Part shown: in pieces, positions 1 through 7,889 of the stretch
Numbering within the stretch: the stretch's first letter is position 1
Layout: each line of letters begins with the position of its first letter
From: Pelagihabitans sp965238025
Lineage (GTDB): Bacteria; Bacteroidota; Bacteroidia; Flavobacteriales; Flavobacteriaceae
Assembly (NCBI GenBank): GCA_965238025.1
Contig: OZ250162.1
Coordinates: 3,658,001-3,722,000 of the forward strand
Direction: 5' to 3'
Length of the DNA: 64,000 bases
The notes under the pieces: generated by a model
Database searches by the model: none
Told to the model about the DNA's origin: nothing
Seen by the model: the letters and a program-made list of their open reading frames with translations, nothing else
Position numbers and translations under genes: made by a program

Positions 1-480
1 GATAGCTTTCAAAAATTTGACCAAATGGGCGGGGTTCATATCGTTACCCAGCACCCTAACCAATACAAAGCCTTTCTCCTTACTATCCCCATAAATTATA
101 ACCTCATCGATGGCATCATCATCCCCTAAATATTTAATGGTAGCTTTTCCATATGGGGTATTCATTTTCATAAGTTCATTGAACTCCGGGTTTTTTAGAA
201 TAGCCTTTACCTTGACTTTTTCAGTCGCATATTCAGCTTCGTTGGAATCATCTTTCTTAAATGCCAAAAAATTCATTTTATCCAGGGATTCAAGTGCAGC
301 TTTTTCATCATTGGAGAGGTCCGCCTTTTCAAGGTTCAGAAGACTTACTGGAAGGTCGACCGAAAGAAAATTCGGGTTTTCCTCGCTATCGACGTAGTAC
401 TCCTGTAGACTTTGTGTAGAGGAACAGCCAACAAACAACAGTGAAATGAACAGTAGTAAACCGGTATGTAGTGTTTTCAT
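1..480 (-). CDS. DUF4252 family lipoprotein (3' end outside window)
   Basis: The ATG at 480 opens a frame of 160 codons that is still open at base 1, so the C-terminus is missing. The N-terminus is a lipoprotein signal ending LLFVGC with the lipid-bearing Cys at residue 19. The rest resembles the DUF4252 proteins encoded just upstream, including a stretch (DEVIIYGDSKEKGFVLVRV) that corresponds to their VKFYVKEGKD...ELLMFV core, but it is more diverged. It is the last visible gene of the operon that starts with the ECF sigma factor at 2781. The function of DUF4252 is unknown; an envelope role is inferred from the lipid anchor. Confidence 0.8.
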   Translation of the reverse strand, partial: MKTLHTGLLLFISLLFVGCSSTQSLQEYYVDSEENPNFLSVDLPVSLLNLEKADLSNDEKAALESLDKMNFLAFKKDDSNEAEYATEKVKVKAILKNPEFNELMKMNTPYGKATIKYLGDDDAIDEVIIYGDSKEKGFVLVRVLGNDMNPAHLVKFLKAI

Positions 481-537
481 AATGCTTTATGTGATAAGTG
501 ATTTTTAAAAAATGTATCCTGAGTGCTTAGCACCTGG

Positions 538-1080
538 CTATTTTCCTCTTTCCGCTTTGTTCAGCTCCTTGGGCAAGTCCATTTTCTTTGTTAAGGCTCC
601 AATTTTCCTCAAATCTATATTCCCGGTCAAAGATACCAATACCGTTTCCAATTTTCGACCATTGATATCCAAATCGGTATTTTCAAAACCAGACACGAAC
701 ATCAACAGTTCGGTAACATGATTGTTATCCTTTCCCTCCTTCACATAAAACTTGACGTTAACATCTTTGTCCTTCACACGCATCAATTCTTCTAGCGATG
801 AAGACTTTAAATATTTCTTAACGGTGGTTGTCATATCGGCCGATACTCCTTTGTTTTCGGTAATAAAAACTTTAACACCGTTAAGGCCTTTGGCCAATTC
901 CATAAATTCTTTGGCATCGTCATCCCCTTCAATATCTACTGAGCTGATCAAGTTTATAAGTCCCTTATTAATACTAATGGCAGAGACATGGTCCATTTGC
1001 TCATATTTGTCGAAAATGGATTGGGAAAAACCCAAAACTGGAAAAAGTGCGATTAAAAATACTACGATTGATTTCTTCAT
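538..1080 (-). CDS. DUF4252 domain protein, exported
   Basis: This 180-residue protein starts with a Sec signal peptide (MKKSIVVFLIALFPVLGFSQ). Its mature part begins SIFDKYEQMDHVSAISINK and contains the blocks ELMRVKD and VKFYVKEGKDNNHVTELL, both shared with the neighbour at 1229-1798. The two are clear tandem paralogues of DUF4252, a Bacteroidota family of unknown function, often encoded next to ECF sigma factors. There is no lipobox, so it is probably periplasmic. A very stable stem-loop (1161-1217) separates it from its upstream paralogue, with which it is probably co-transcribed. Confidence 0.88.
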   Translation of the reverse strand: MKKSIVVFLIALFPVLGFSQSIFDKYEQMDHVSAISINKGLINLISSVDIEGDDDAKEFMELAKGLNGVKVFITENKGVSADMTTTVKKYLKSSSLEELMRVKDKDVNVKFYVKEGKDNNHVTELLMFVSGFENTDLDINGRKLETVLVSLTGNIDLRKIGALTKKMDLPKELNKAERGK

Positions 1081-1160
1081 GATTGTCGTTTTTTAGTTTG
1101 AACCCGGGCTTTTGTTTAGTCCGAATCCAGAATTAATAGATTGATGATTGATGAAAATTT

Positions 1161-1217
1161 ATATTCGGCCGGTGTTGACCGATGTATTTAAATAGTAAGC
1201 CAACACCGGCCGAATAT
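1161..1217 (-). other. Perfect 17-bp stem-loop between DUF4252 paralogues
   Basis: ATATTCGGCCGGTGTTG at 1161-1177 is perfectly repeated in inverted orientation at 1201-1217, leaving a 23-nt loop. The stem ends about a dozen bases after the stop codon of the 1229-1798 gene. On the transcribed strand it is followed by an A/T-rich sequence but no U-run, so it is not a standard intrinsic terminator. An mRNA-stabilising or processing element that sets relative expression within the operon is a reasonable inference. Confidence 0.75.
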
Positions 1218-1228
1218 TGATTTGATTC

Positions 1229-1798
1229 CTATTTATTACCCTTTTCTCCAGCTTTGCCAAGTTTGTCGCCACCTGGAAGATCCATTTTTTCGGTTAGCTT
1301 ACCGATTTGGGTAAGATCAATATCCCCAGTTAAAGAAAGTAGAACGGTTTCCATTTTCTTACCGTTGATTTTGATTTCGTCCATGTCCTTTACTTCCGAA
1401 AGTCCCGTAACAAACATTAAAAGTTCTTTTACATGGTCATCGTCTTTCCCTTCTTTTACATAGAACTTTACGTTAGAACCACCGTCACGAACACGCATTA
1501 GTTCTTCATAAGAGCTACTTTTTAAACGGTTGGTCACCCAACTACCAATGTCTTTGGAGACAGTTGCGTTCTCTGTGGTTATCACTCTAAAGCTCGTCAC
1601 CGAATTTACCAATTCGAAAAATTCCTTGGCTTCGGGGTCATCTGAGTTAATGCTCATTTTTCCGAGCATTTGAAACATTTTAGGTTGCATCGCAACGAAA
1701 GTTACTTCATCGTTGTCCTCATACTTCTCAAAAATATCTTGGGCCGATGTGAATATTGGCACTAAAGCCAAAGCTACTAATACTATTATCTTTTTCAT
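1229..1798 (-). CDS. DUF4252 domain protein, exported
   Basis: The 189-residue product has a signal peptide (MKKIIVLVALALVPIFTSAQ) followed by DIFEKYEDNDEVTFVAMQ, the usual start of DUF4252. The blocks SSSYEELMRVRD and VKFYVKEGKDDDHVKELLMF match the 538-1080 product almost residue for residue, while the acidic regions around them differ, which indicates an old tandem duplication. The C-terminus is Gly/Lys-rich (GGDKLGKAGEKGNK). It is third in the operon after the sigma factor and the membrane protein at 1833-2285, 34 bases downstream of the latter. Its biochemical activity is unknown. Confidence 0.88.
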   Translation of the reverse strand: MKKIIVLVALALVPIFTSAQDIFEKYEDNDEVTFVAMQPKMFQMLGKMSINSDDPEAKEFFELVNSVTSFRVITTENATVSKDIGSWVTNRLKSSSYEELMRVRDGGSNVKFYVKEGKDDDHVKELLMFVTGLSEVKDMDEIKINGKKMETVLLSLTGDIDLTQIGKLTEKMDLPGGDKLGKAGEKGNK

Positions 1799-1832
1799 GA
1801 TTCTAAAATTTATTTGTGTTAGGGGGATTTGT

Positions 1833-2285
1833 TTATTTAATTAAAAATTTATTTGTGTTTTTCTCGAACTCCTCAAGGTGCGATATTTGATCTGTACCCT
1901 TGTTGAAATTTATGGCCAACAATGAGAATGCTTCTTGTGCTGCCGCTATTTCTTCTTGAGTATAGTTTTCACCCAACGTACCTTCCATAGTTGTAGGATC
2001 GGTAATTGGTGGCTGATTAAAATAAAGGCCGAATAAGAGTACTGCTGCCGCCGCTACGGAGACCCATCTGAAAATATCTTTTCTTTTTCTTGTTTTTATG
2101 GGCACCTGCTTGGTAAAGCGCTCTTCTTTGGCATTGGACAAGTATTGAAACATAGGGGCATATTGCTCTAGATGTGCTGCTACACTTTCATTTGAGAAAT
2201 AATGTCTTAACGTTTCTTCTTCGGCAACCGTTGTGTTTGCCTCAAAATACTTTTCCAATAATTTTTCAATATTATGCGATTCCAT
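1833..2285 (-). CDS. Single-pass membrane protein, putative anti-sigma factor
   Basis: This 150-residue protein has a helical, charged N-terminal 70 residues, one hydrophobic segment at about 72-89 (RWVSVAAAAVLLFGLYF) and a short C-terminal part. Its start lies inside the last 14 bases of the sigma factor gene, so the two are probably translationally coupled. The position right after an ECF sigma gene, the single helix and the cytoplasmic N-terminal domain are the usual layout of a membrane anti-sigma factor. There is no zinc-finger HxxxCxxC motif and no FecR domain, so the assignment rests on context and topology only. Confidence 0.7.
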   Translation of the reverse strand: MESHNIEKLLEKYFEANTTVAEEETLRHYFSNESVAAHLEQYAPMFQYLSNAKEERFTKQVPIKTRKRKDIFRWVSVAAAAVLLFGLYFNQPPITDPTTMEGTLGENYTQEEIAAAQEAFSLLAINFNKGTDQISHLEEFEKNTNKFLIK

Positions 2286-2781
2286 AATTATGTTTTTGTA
2301 CTAATTTTTCCCTTACTGTTTTTCTTGCCCTTGATAAGGCTACACGTACCGTGCCAGCCTGCATATCTAGCATTTGTGCGATTTCTTCAAAATCGTATTG
2401 TTCTACATCCCGCAGTTGTAATACCATCTTCTGTTGTTCGGGCAGTTCTTCCATTATTTTCTCTACCCAGCTCAGGCTATCCTTTGTTTCTACTTGTTTT
2501 TGTAATGACTGGTTTCCGTCCTCATAATTACTATGTACAAGCTTTAAATTAGAGGCTTGTTTTGATTTCAACCTGTCCAAGCAAAAGTTTTTGGTCATCG
2601 TCATTGCAAAAGCTTCGACATTGTTATAGGAATCCATCTTCTCATTCTTAGCCCATAGTTTCAAGAGTATCTCTTGAGTAGCATCCTCTGCCTCTTCGGT
2701 AGAGGTTAACAGACGCTTCGCCATTCTGTAAAGCTTATCCTTAAAGGGCATCACGATGTTTAAAAACTCTGACTGCTGCAT
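2272..2781 (-). CDS. ECF RNA polymerase sigma factor (sigma-70 family)
   Basis: The 169-residue protein has sigma region 2 at about residues 10-75 (the core includes EEAEDATQEILLKLW and AFAMTMTKNFCLDRLK). Sigma region 4 is at about 103-160 (LPEQQKMVLQLRDVEQYDFE followed by a helix-turn-helix ending VRVALSRARKTVREKL). Regions 1 and 3 are absent, as is normal for the ECF class. It is the first gene of an operon with a one-helix membrane protein and three DUF4252 genes. A TGTAAC/CGTC pair upstream (2830-2855) looks like an ECF-type promoter, which suggests autoregulation. The inducing signal cannot be read from the sequence. Confidence 0.95.
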   Translation of the reverse strand: MQQSEFLNIVMPFKDKLYRMAKRLLTSTEEAEDATQEILLKLWAKNEKMDSYNNVEAFAMTMTKNFCLDRLKSKQASNLKLVHSNYEDGNQSLQKQVETKDSLSWVEKIMEELPEQQKMVLQLRDVEQYDFEEIAQMLDMQAGTVRVALSRARKTVREKLVQKHNYGIA

Positions 2782-2829
2782 TTTGGCTGGGTTGTTTTGT
2801 AAGTGGTCTATTACCGTTTACATAATGAA

Positions 2830-2855
2830 GACGAAGTATAACGAATTTTGTTACA
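2830..2855 (-). promoter_or_regulatory. Candidate ECF-type autoregulated promoter
   Basis: Read on the minus strand, TGTAAC (2850-2855) is followed after 16 bases by CGTC (2830-2833). An AAC-containing -35 and a CGTC -10 are the general ECF promoter signature. The site lies about 50 bases upstream of the sigma factor start. This is a motif match by eye only. Confidence 0.45.
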
Positions 2856-3068
2856 AATAATTTTATATTCTTGGGATTGTCCCTATTTTAGGGCCCTGTT
2901 TGCAATGTTCCTATCTCACCTTTAGGTCTGTAAGGAATCTTTTGGTGGCCGTACTAAATTTATGGTAGGGTTTTTGCAAACAAAATTGTTATTGGGATAA
3001 ATCTAAACGCTCCCTGAATACGTAATTACTTCAATACATTAGCTATTGAAAATTAAAACTAAAAAAAT

Positions 3069-4556
3069 ATGAAAAAGTACTTGGTATGTTTCCTCGCAAT
3101 GGGGTTATTGCTTGTGAATTGTAAAAATGATGATGATGGTGATTTAGACCCAGGAAGTCAACCCGATCCAGTCCCTGATGTAGTCGTCGATGTTACGGTA
3201 CAGGATTTTATGTGGAAGGCAATGAACTTCTGGTATTTTTGGCAGGGGGAAGTGCCCAACTTAGCGGATACTAGATTTACTACCAATGAGGAGTACACCA
3301 CTTTTTTAGCTTCGGAAACGGATCCCGCAAAATTCTTTGACGATAAACTAGCCTTTTCTGAAGATCGTTTCAGTTTTCATTCACCGGATTATAAGGAATT
3401 AACTCAAGCGCTAGCCGGGGTATCTAAAAACAACGGTATGGAGTTTGGGTTGGTACGTTTTGGTGATAGCGATGATTTGTTCGGTTATGTACGCTATATT
3501 TTACCCAATTCAGATGCTTCAACCAAGGATATTTCAAGGGGTGAACTCTTTACAGGTGTAAATGGTGCTTCATTAAACCTAAGTAATTATATAGATTTAC
3601 TTTTCGGTGATGCCGACACCTATACGTTGAATATGGCAACTTTAGCCAACAATACCATTACACCAAATGGAAAAGAGGTTGAGCTGACCAAACAGGCTAA
3701 TTTTGCTGAAAACCCTGTTTTCTTGGATAAGATTTTTGATATTCAAGGCCAAAAAATTGGGTACCTGATGTATAACGGTTTTACCAATGAATATGATGAA
3801 GATTTGAATGCTGCTTTTGGTCGCTTTGTGGCTGGAGGGGTAACCGATCTTGTCCTTGACCTTAGATACAATGGCGGTGGTTCTGTTAACTCGGCACGAC
3901 TGCTAAGTAGTATGATTTATGGTACAAACACCTCTGACCTGTTCTTGAGACAACGATGGAACGATAAAATTCAAGCGCAGCTAAGCCAAGCGCAATTAGA
4001 GGATTATTTTGCGGAAACTACAGGACAGACTCCAGTCAATACCTTAAATCTTAGCAAAGTCTATATATTGGCTACGAATAGTTCTGCTTCTGCAAGTGAA
4101 TTGGTCATGAACGGTTTAGCCCCTTATTTGAATGTTGTTCACATTGGGGAAACCACACGAGGGAAAAATGAATTCTCCATCACTATGGTTGATGATGTCG
4201 ATAGTAACTTTGGGCCCTTTATTTATAACCCGGAGAGGGAGAGTAATATCAACCCTGATAACTCTTGGGCCATTCAACCTTTAGTGGGTCGTAATGAAAA
4301 TGCCGATGGCTTCTCGGACTACACTATGGGATTGGTTCCTAGTATTGAATTGCCAGAAGCACTCGAGAATCTAGGAATATTAGGGGATGAAAATGAACCT
4401 TTATTAGCAAGGGCCTTGGCCGAAATTAATGGTGCCACCGGTAAATTCGATTTTACGGTAAAAATGCCCATTAAGGCTTTCGAGGATTCGAAAATGATGT
4501 CGCCTATAAAGAACAAAGCTATTTTAGACAAACCTATGAACATTAATTTTAAATAG
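3069..4556 (+). CDS. S41 family peptidase, surface lipoprotein
   Basis: The 495-residue product is a lipoprotein (lipid-bearing Cys18 after GLLLVN). The following residues KNDDDGD are acidic, like the lipoprotein export signal that sends Bacteroidota lipoproteins to the cell surface. A PDZ-like region lies at about 115-200, and the C-terminal processing protease fold follows (GYLMYNGFTNEYDEDL, DLRYNGGGSVNSARLL). The catalytic Ser is probably Ser341 in SASE, with Lys366 in TRGKNEF 25 residues later, the same spacing as in E. coli Tsp. The gene is monocistronic and ends at a strong bidirectional terminator. The substrate is unknown. Confidence 0.9.
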   Translation: MKKYLVCFLAMGLLLVNCKNDDDGDLDPGSQPDPVPDVVVDVTVQDFMWKAMNFWYFWQGEVPNLADTRFTTNEEYTTFLASETDPAKFFDDKLAFSEDRFSFHSPDYKELTQALAGVSKNNGMEFGLVRFGDSDDLFGYVRYILPNSDASTKDISRGELFTGVNGASLNLSNYIDLLFGDADTYTLNMATLANNTITPNGKEVELTKQANFAENPVFLDKIFDIQGQKIGYLMYNGFTNEYDEDLNAAFGRFVAGGVTDLVLDLRYNGGGSVNSARLLSSMIYGTNTSDLFLRQRWNDKIQAQLSQAQLEDYFAETTGQTPVNTLNLSKVYILATNSSASASELVMNGLAPYLNVVHIGETTRGKNEFSITMVDDVDSNFGPFIYNPERESNINPDNSWAIQPLVGRNENADGFSDYTMGLVPSIELPEALENLGILGDENEPLLARALAEINGATGKFDFTVKMPIKAFEDSKMMSPIKNKAILDKPMNINFK

Positions 4557-4575
4557 TCTTACGGTCTATAAACGT

Positions 4576-4608
4576 AAAAGCGGCTTGGAGAACTTCCAAG
4601 CCGCTTTT
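4576..4608. terminator. Bidirectional intrinsic terminator
   Basis: AAAAGCGGCTTGGA (4576-4589) pairs perfectly with its inverted copy at 4595-4608 around a 5-nt loop. With an A-run on one side and a T-run on the other it can stop transcription from both converging genes, the S41 peptidase and the BtuG-like gene. Confidence 0.9.
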
Positions 4609-4627
4609 GCTTTTGGTAAAATATGCT

Positions 4628-5686
4628 TTAATTGAAATAAATCCCACCTGGAATTAGACCCACTTCAAAAACTTTTTCTTCCTGCATTGAAGCCAAATCG
4701 TAGATACTTAACGAACCATTGCTGGCAAAATCTTTAGCATCGGTTACATAGAGCTTATCACCACGGGTGGTCATGGCATAAATACTAAGATCTGAAAATT
4801 CACTTGTCGTAGGTAAACTTGTCGCTGTATCGGATAGTTTGTACACATCGCCATTCAAGCTGTAATAGAAATCATTTCCATTTCTATTCAGGTGATCGGG
4901 GTGCGCCATAGGGGCAAAATCAAGTGAATTGACCAATTCGTTGGTGGTCGTATTTACCTCAACCAAGGAACCTGCCGTTTCTTCTCCCGTAAAAGAGGGT
5001 TTACCTCCACAAAGCACCCACAGGTCGCCTTCGGCATCAAATTGCATGCTATTGGGTACATCACCAACGGTTATGGTCGTAGTAACCGTATTTGTACTAG
5101 TATTGATAACGGAAATCTTATTATTCTGCCCAAAACCTCCCTGATGTGCTACATAAATAGATTCCCCTTGTACTATAAGTTCTTCTGGGCCAAAATCTAC
5201 GGCCACGTTTCCATCAACCAAACGGGTCTGTAAATCAATTATCGCCACGAAATCGTCCGTTATATCGTTGGGGTCTCCCCAATTGGTAACATAGCCTTTT
5301 CCATTGGCTACCGCAAAATACCGTGGATTATTCAATCCATCTGTTATCTCCGCTTCCTTATCAAAGGTAAAGCGATCGACCACAGTAATTTTGTTGGAAA
5401 CATTGGCGATAATATAGGCTGCGTCATCAGTGAATCCGATTGACTGTACTATATTTCCCAAATCGGCAGCATTCACTTGGTTGTAAATAGCATCTTCCTT
5501 GGTTTCCAAATCATTTGAAATAAAGGTGACCGTTCCCGTACCATTATTAAAAGGCCCTTCATTAGAAACTAGAATTCCATTTTCATAGGCACCCAAGGGT
5601 AACGGTTCGCCACCATTGTCGTCGTTCTCACAAGCTGTAATTAAAACTCCTAGGACCAAGGCCCGTGCTACATTTTTGATTGTCAT
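4628..5686 (-). CDS. YncE/DUF5074-type beta-propeller lipoprotein, probable BtuG-like B12-binding protein
   Basis: This 352-residue protein has a lipobox (LITAC, Cys19) followed by ENDDNGGE, an acidic surface-export type signal. The rest consists of repeated blades with motifs such as ANVSNKITVVDRF, ISVINTSTNTVTTTITVGD and LWVLCGG, typical of the seven-bladed YncE/DUF5074 propellers. It starts 2 bases after the btuB stop, so it shares the B12 riboswitch. In Bacteroides thetaiotaomicron, BtuG is a surface propeller lipoprotein that binds cobalamin very tightly and hands it to BtuB. The same gene pairing here supports that role. Function is inferred from fold and context, not from binding residues. 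Confidence 0.82.
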   Translation of the reverse strand: MTIKNVARALVLGVLITACENDDNGGEPLPLGAYENGILVSNEGPFNNGTGTVTFISNDLETKEDAIYNQVNAADLGNIVQSIGFTDDAAYIIANVSNKITVVDRFTFDKEAEITDGLNNPRYFAVANGKGYVTNWGDPNDITDDFVAIIDLQTRLVDGNVAVDFGPEELIVQGESIYVAHQGGFGQNNKISVINTSTNTVTTTITVGDVPNSMQFDAEGDLWVLCGGKPSFTGEETAGSLVEVNTTTNELVNSLDFAPMAHPDHLNRNGNDFYYSLNGDVYKLSDTATSLPTTSEFSDLSIYAMTTRGDKLYVTDAKDFASNGSLSIYDLASMQEEKVFEVGLIPGGIYFN

Positions 5687-5688
5687 TT

Positions 5689-7527
5689 TTAAAATTTAAA
5701 ATTAAATTGAAGATTAAAGTTCCTATTTGGCATGGGCCTAAAGGCCACATTCTGATAGCTGGTATTCATAATATTGTTGACTTTTAACATTGAAGTCAGT
5801 TCAGCACCTAAAACTTTTTTAAAGGTGTAGGTAATTCCACCGTTGACCAATTCATATCCTGCTAATTCATTTGAACTATCGGTGGTGGTATACACGGATC
5901 CATTATAAAGAAATTGTAAAAAAGATCCCCACTTTTTATAGGCATAAGCAAGGTTTGAGCTTAACCGATGCAAGGGCACATACAGCAATTGGTTTCGAGT
6001 AGTATCATCCAGAGATTTGGTAAAGGCATAAAGAAAATCCCACTTTAAGTTATGATTCCTGATTTTCATACTGACCTGTGACTCAAACTCCGCCCCATAA
6101 TGAGACGCATTGCTAATATTCACAGGTGACCAAATTCCTGAAATATCGGGGCGCCATTGAATCAAATCCCTTGAATCGATATAATACGCGGTCAGACCAA
6201 CTCGATAAGCTTTCCCTTTCAACGTTTGTCCCAATTCAGCTTGAATACTAGTCTCGGGGAGCAAGTTGTCATTACCTACAGCTCCGGCGCCCACCCAATA
6301 TAAATCATTGAAGGTAGGTACCCGATAGTTTTTAGAAGCGTTTAGGTGTACAGAATAACGGTCGGAAATTTGATAGCGGGCATCCGCTGCAAATACGAAA
6401 GGACTTTCGAAATCGCTCACCCAATCTTTACGTAGGTTAATACCATAGCCCATTTTTTTGGTCAGTTGATGCGACAAAAGGAAGGTGCCTGATACTGTAT
6501 TTCTAGTTTCTTGTTGAAGGGAAGTACCATTTACATCTACTAAACTTCCTTCAATAATACCATCTAAAACAAGCTTCTTCAAACGTAATTTATAATCGTA
6601 ATTTAAAATTATGTTGTTGGACTTTCCTTCGGAAAAATCATCTTGTTCCTTGTTCGGAAAATAGCGATAACGTTCGTACAAATGGGCCAAACGTAATCGT
6701 CGCACCTTACTGCCTCCAAAGCTTGCCCACTCAATTAATGAACGGGTATTTAAATCGCGATAATTGTCATCCGAAGGGGCCGTTAGGGTCCCTGAAAAAT
6801 CCCTGTCGCCCAAAAAAGTATTGTGGTACAGCTTTAAAATGTTCTTGTCTGACAGTATAAAGCCTGTTGAAATATCAAAATTATAATGTGCAAAAGCACC
6901 ATTTTCGTTTATAGCATCAGTACCTAAATATTTAAAATCATTATCGGAGCCTAAATGACCTAATCCTATTTTAAAGGTAGTTTTTCCATTTCCCAAAGAA
7001 GTATTGTAAAAAACGTTTCGAGTATTAAAGCTCCCATAGCCCACCCCAAAATTATTTTCAAAATGTTCCTCGAACCTAAGGTTATTATTTAGGTGGATGC
7101 TTCCCCCTATCGCACCCGTACCGTATTGTGTACTACCACCTCCGCTACGTACACTAATTTCATTATTGCTTTGTGAAAGGATGGTATTGAAATCAGTTTG
7201 ACCGGTCAGCTGAGAATTGATGTTTATGCCGTTCCAGACGACCGCCGTTTGCTGTGCACCGGTTCCCCGAAAGGAAGCTGAAGACACCATACCATAGCCG
7301 TTTTCCCTAAAATAGATATGGGTCGTGTTACGGAGGTTGTCATTGAGCGTACCGCGGTTTCTGGTTAAAACAGAATCGTTTAGGGTGTTTACCTTTATTC
7401 CGTTGGCAAACTGCCTAAGCTTTATATCGGTCAGGACCACCTCATCCAAAATAATTATGGAATCGCGCTGTCCGAAAACGGAACCCGCACATAAAAGCAC
7501 AAACGCAAACAGTATCCTTTTTCCCAT
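5689..7527 (-). CDS. btuB: TonB-dependent vitamin B12 receptor BtuB
   Basis: The 612-residue protein has a signal peptide, a TonB-box-like stretch (IIILDEVVLT), a plug domain at about residues 30-145 (SFRGTGAQQTAVVWNGI, GGGSTQYGTGAIGGSI) and a C-terminal 22-strand-type barrel ending NRNFNLQFNFKF. I chose the ATG at 7527; the in-frame GTG one codon upstream is less likely. The length suits cobalamin receptors, which are shorter than SusC-like transporters, and there is no carboxypeptidase-like N-terminal domain. The cobalamin riboswitch directly upstream identifies the substrate. It forms an operon with the BtuG-like gene and is divergent from the ABC importer. Confidence 0.93.
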   Translation of the reverse strand: MGKRILFAFVLLCAGSVFGQRDSIIILDEVVLTDIKLRQFANGIKVNTLNDSVLTRNRGTLNDNLRNTTHIYFRENGYGMVSSASFRGTGAQQTAVVWNGININSQLTGQTDFNTILSQSNNEISVRSGGGSTQYGTGAIGGSIHLNNNLRFEEHFENNFGVGYGSFNTRNVFYNTSLGNGKTTFKIGLGHLGSDNDFKYLGTDAINENGAFAHYNFDISTGFILSDKNILKLYHNTFLGDRDFSGTLTAPSDDNYRDLNTRSLIEWASFGGSKVRRLRLAHLYERYRYFPNKEQDDFSEGKSNNIILNYDYKLRLKKLVLDGIIEGSLVDVNGTSLQQETRNTVSGTFLLSHQLTKKMGYGINLRKDWVSDFESPFVFAADARYQISDRYSVHLNASKNYRVPTFNDLYWVGAGAVGNDNLLPETSIQAELGQTLKGKAYRVGLTAYYIDSRDLIQWRPDISGIWSPVNISNASHYGAEFESQVSMKIRNHNLKWDFLYAFTKSLDDTTRNQLLYVPLHRLSSNLAYAYKKWGSFLQFLYNGSVYTTTDSSNELAGYELVNGGITYTFKKVLGAELTSMLKVNNIMNTSYQNVAFRPMPNRNFNLQFNFKF

Positions 7528-7571
7528 CACACAAAAGACCTTTTACCCGAAAGTCCATCGATTTTAGTTAC

Positions 7572-7785
7572 GAATCTGGCAGGTCTCCTGACTTGTCTCA
7601 TGTTGCTCTACCTTCCCACCAAAGCTGATTTCAATCAGCATTAGGCAGTGGTCTTAGAAGAAAACAACATCTCGATTGAACGAGGTGCCAAAACTAGTTT
7701 GGCATAAACTTACAGTTGCGGGAACAGCTCCGGACTTTAACCGGATTCCCTTTTAATTGACGAAATCAACACCGAACTTGTTTCA
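7572..7785 (-). ncRNA. Cobalamin (AdoCbl) riboswitch
   Basis: On the minus strand this leader contains the hallmark segments of the cobalamin riboswitch. First come AAAAGGGAATCCGGT and GGAGCTGTTCCCGCAACTGT. Variable helices follow, then the B12 box AAGTCAGGAGACCTGCC at 7578-7594. The order and spacing are canonical, and the element ends about 45 bases before the btuB start. It should shut down btuB and the BtuG-like gene when cobalamin is plentiful. The outer boundary is approximate because the 5' P1 strand was placed by eye. Confidence 0.95.
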
Positions 7786-7840
7786 GTATCTATTCCATCA
7801 AACCAAAATCCAGCACGAAATTAAACATTTTGTTTAATCT

Positions 7841-7872
7841 TTTAGCCCAAAGATGAAATAATACTACTTTTG
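7841..7872 (+). promoter_or_regulatory. Candidate housekeeping promoter of the B12 ABC importer
   Basis: TACTTTTG (7865-7872) matches the Bacteroidota -7 consensus TAnnTTTG exactly. TTTA (7841-7844) is a 3-of-4 match to the -33 TTTG with a 20-base spacer. The predicted transcript would start only about 12 bases before the ATG at 7890, which leaves no room for a riboswitch. Confidence 0.55.
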
Positions 7873-7889
7873 GGCATCTACTATTATTG

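Noticed and set aside
2274..2552. Plus-strand 92-codon frame opposite the sigma factor
   Set aside because: It is fully antisense to a well-supported sigma factor gene and shows no domain.
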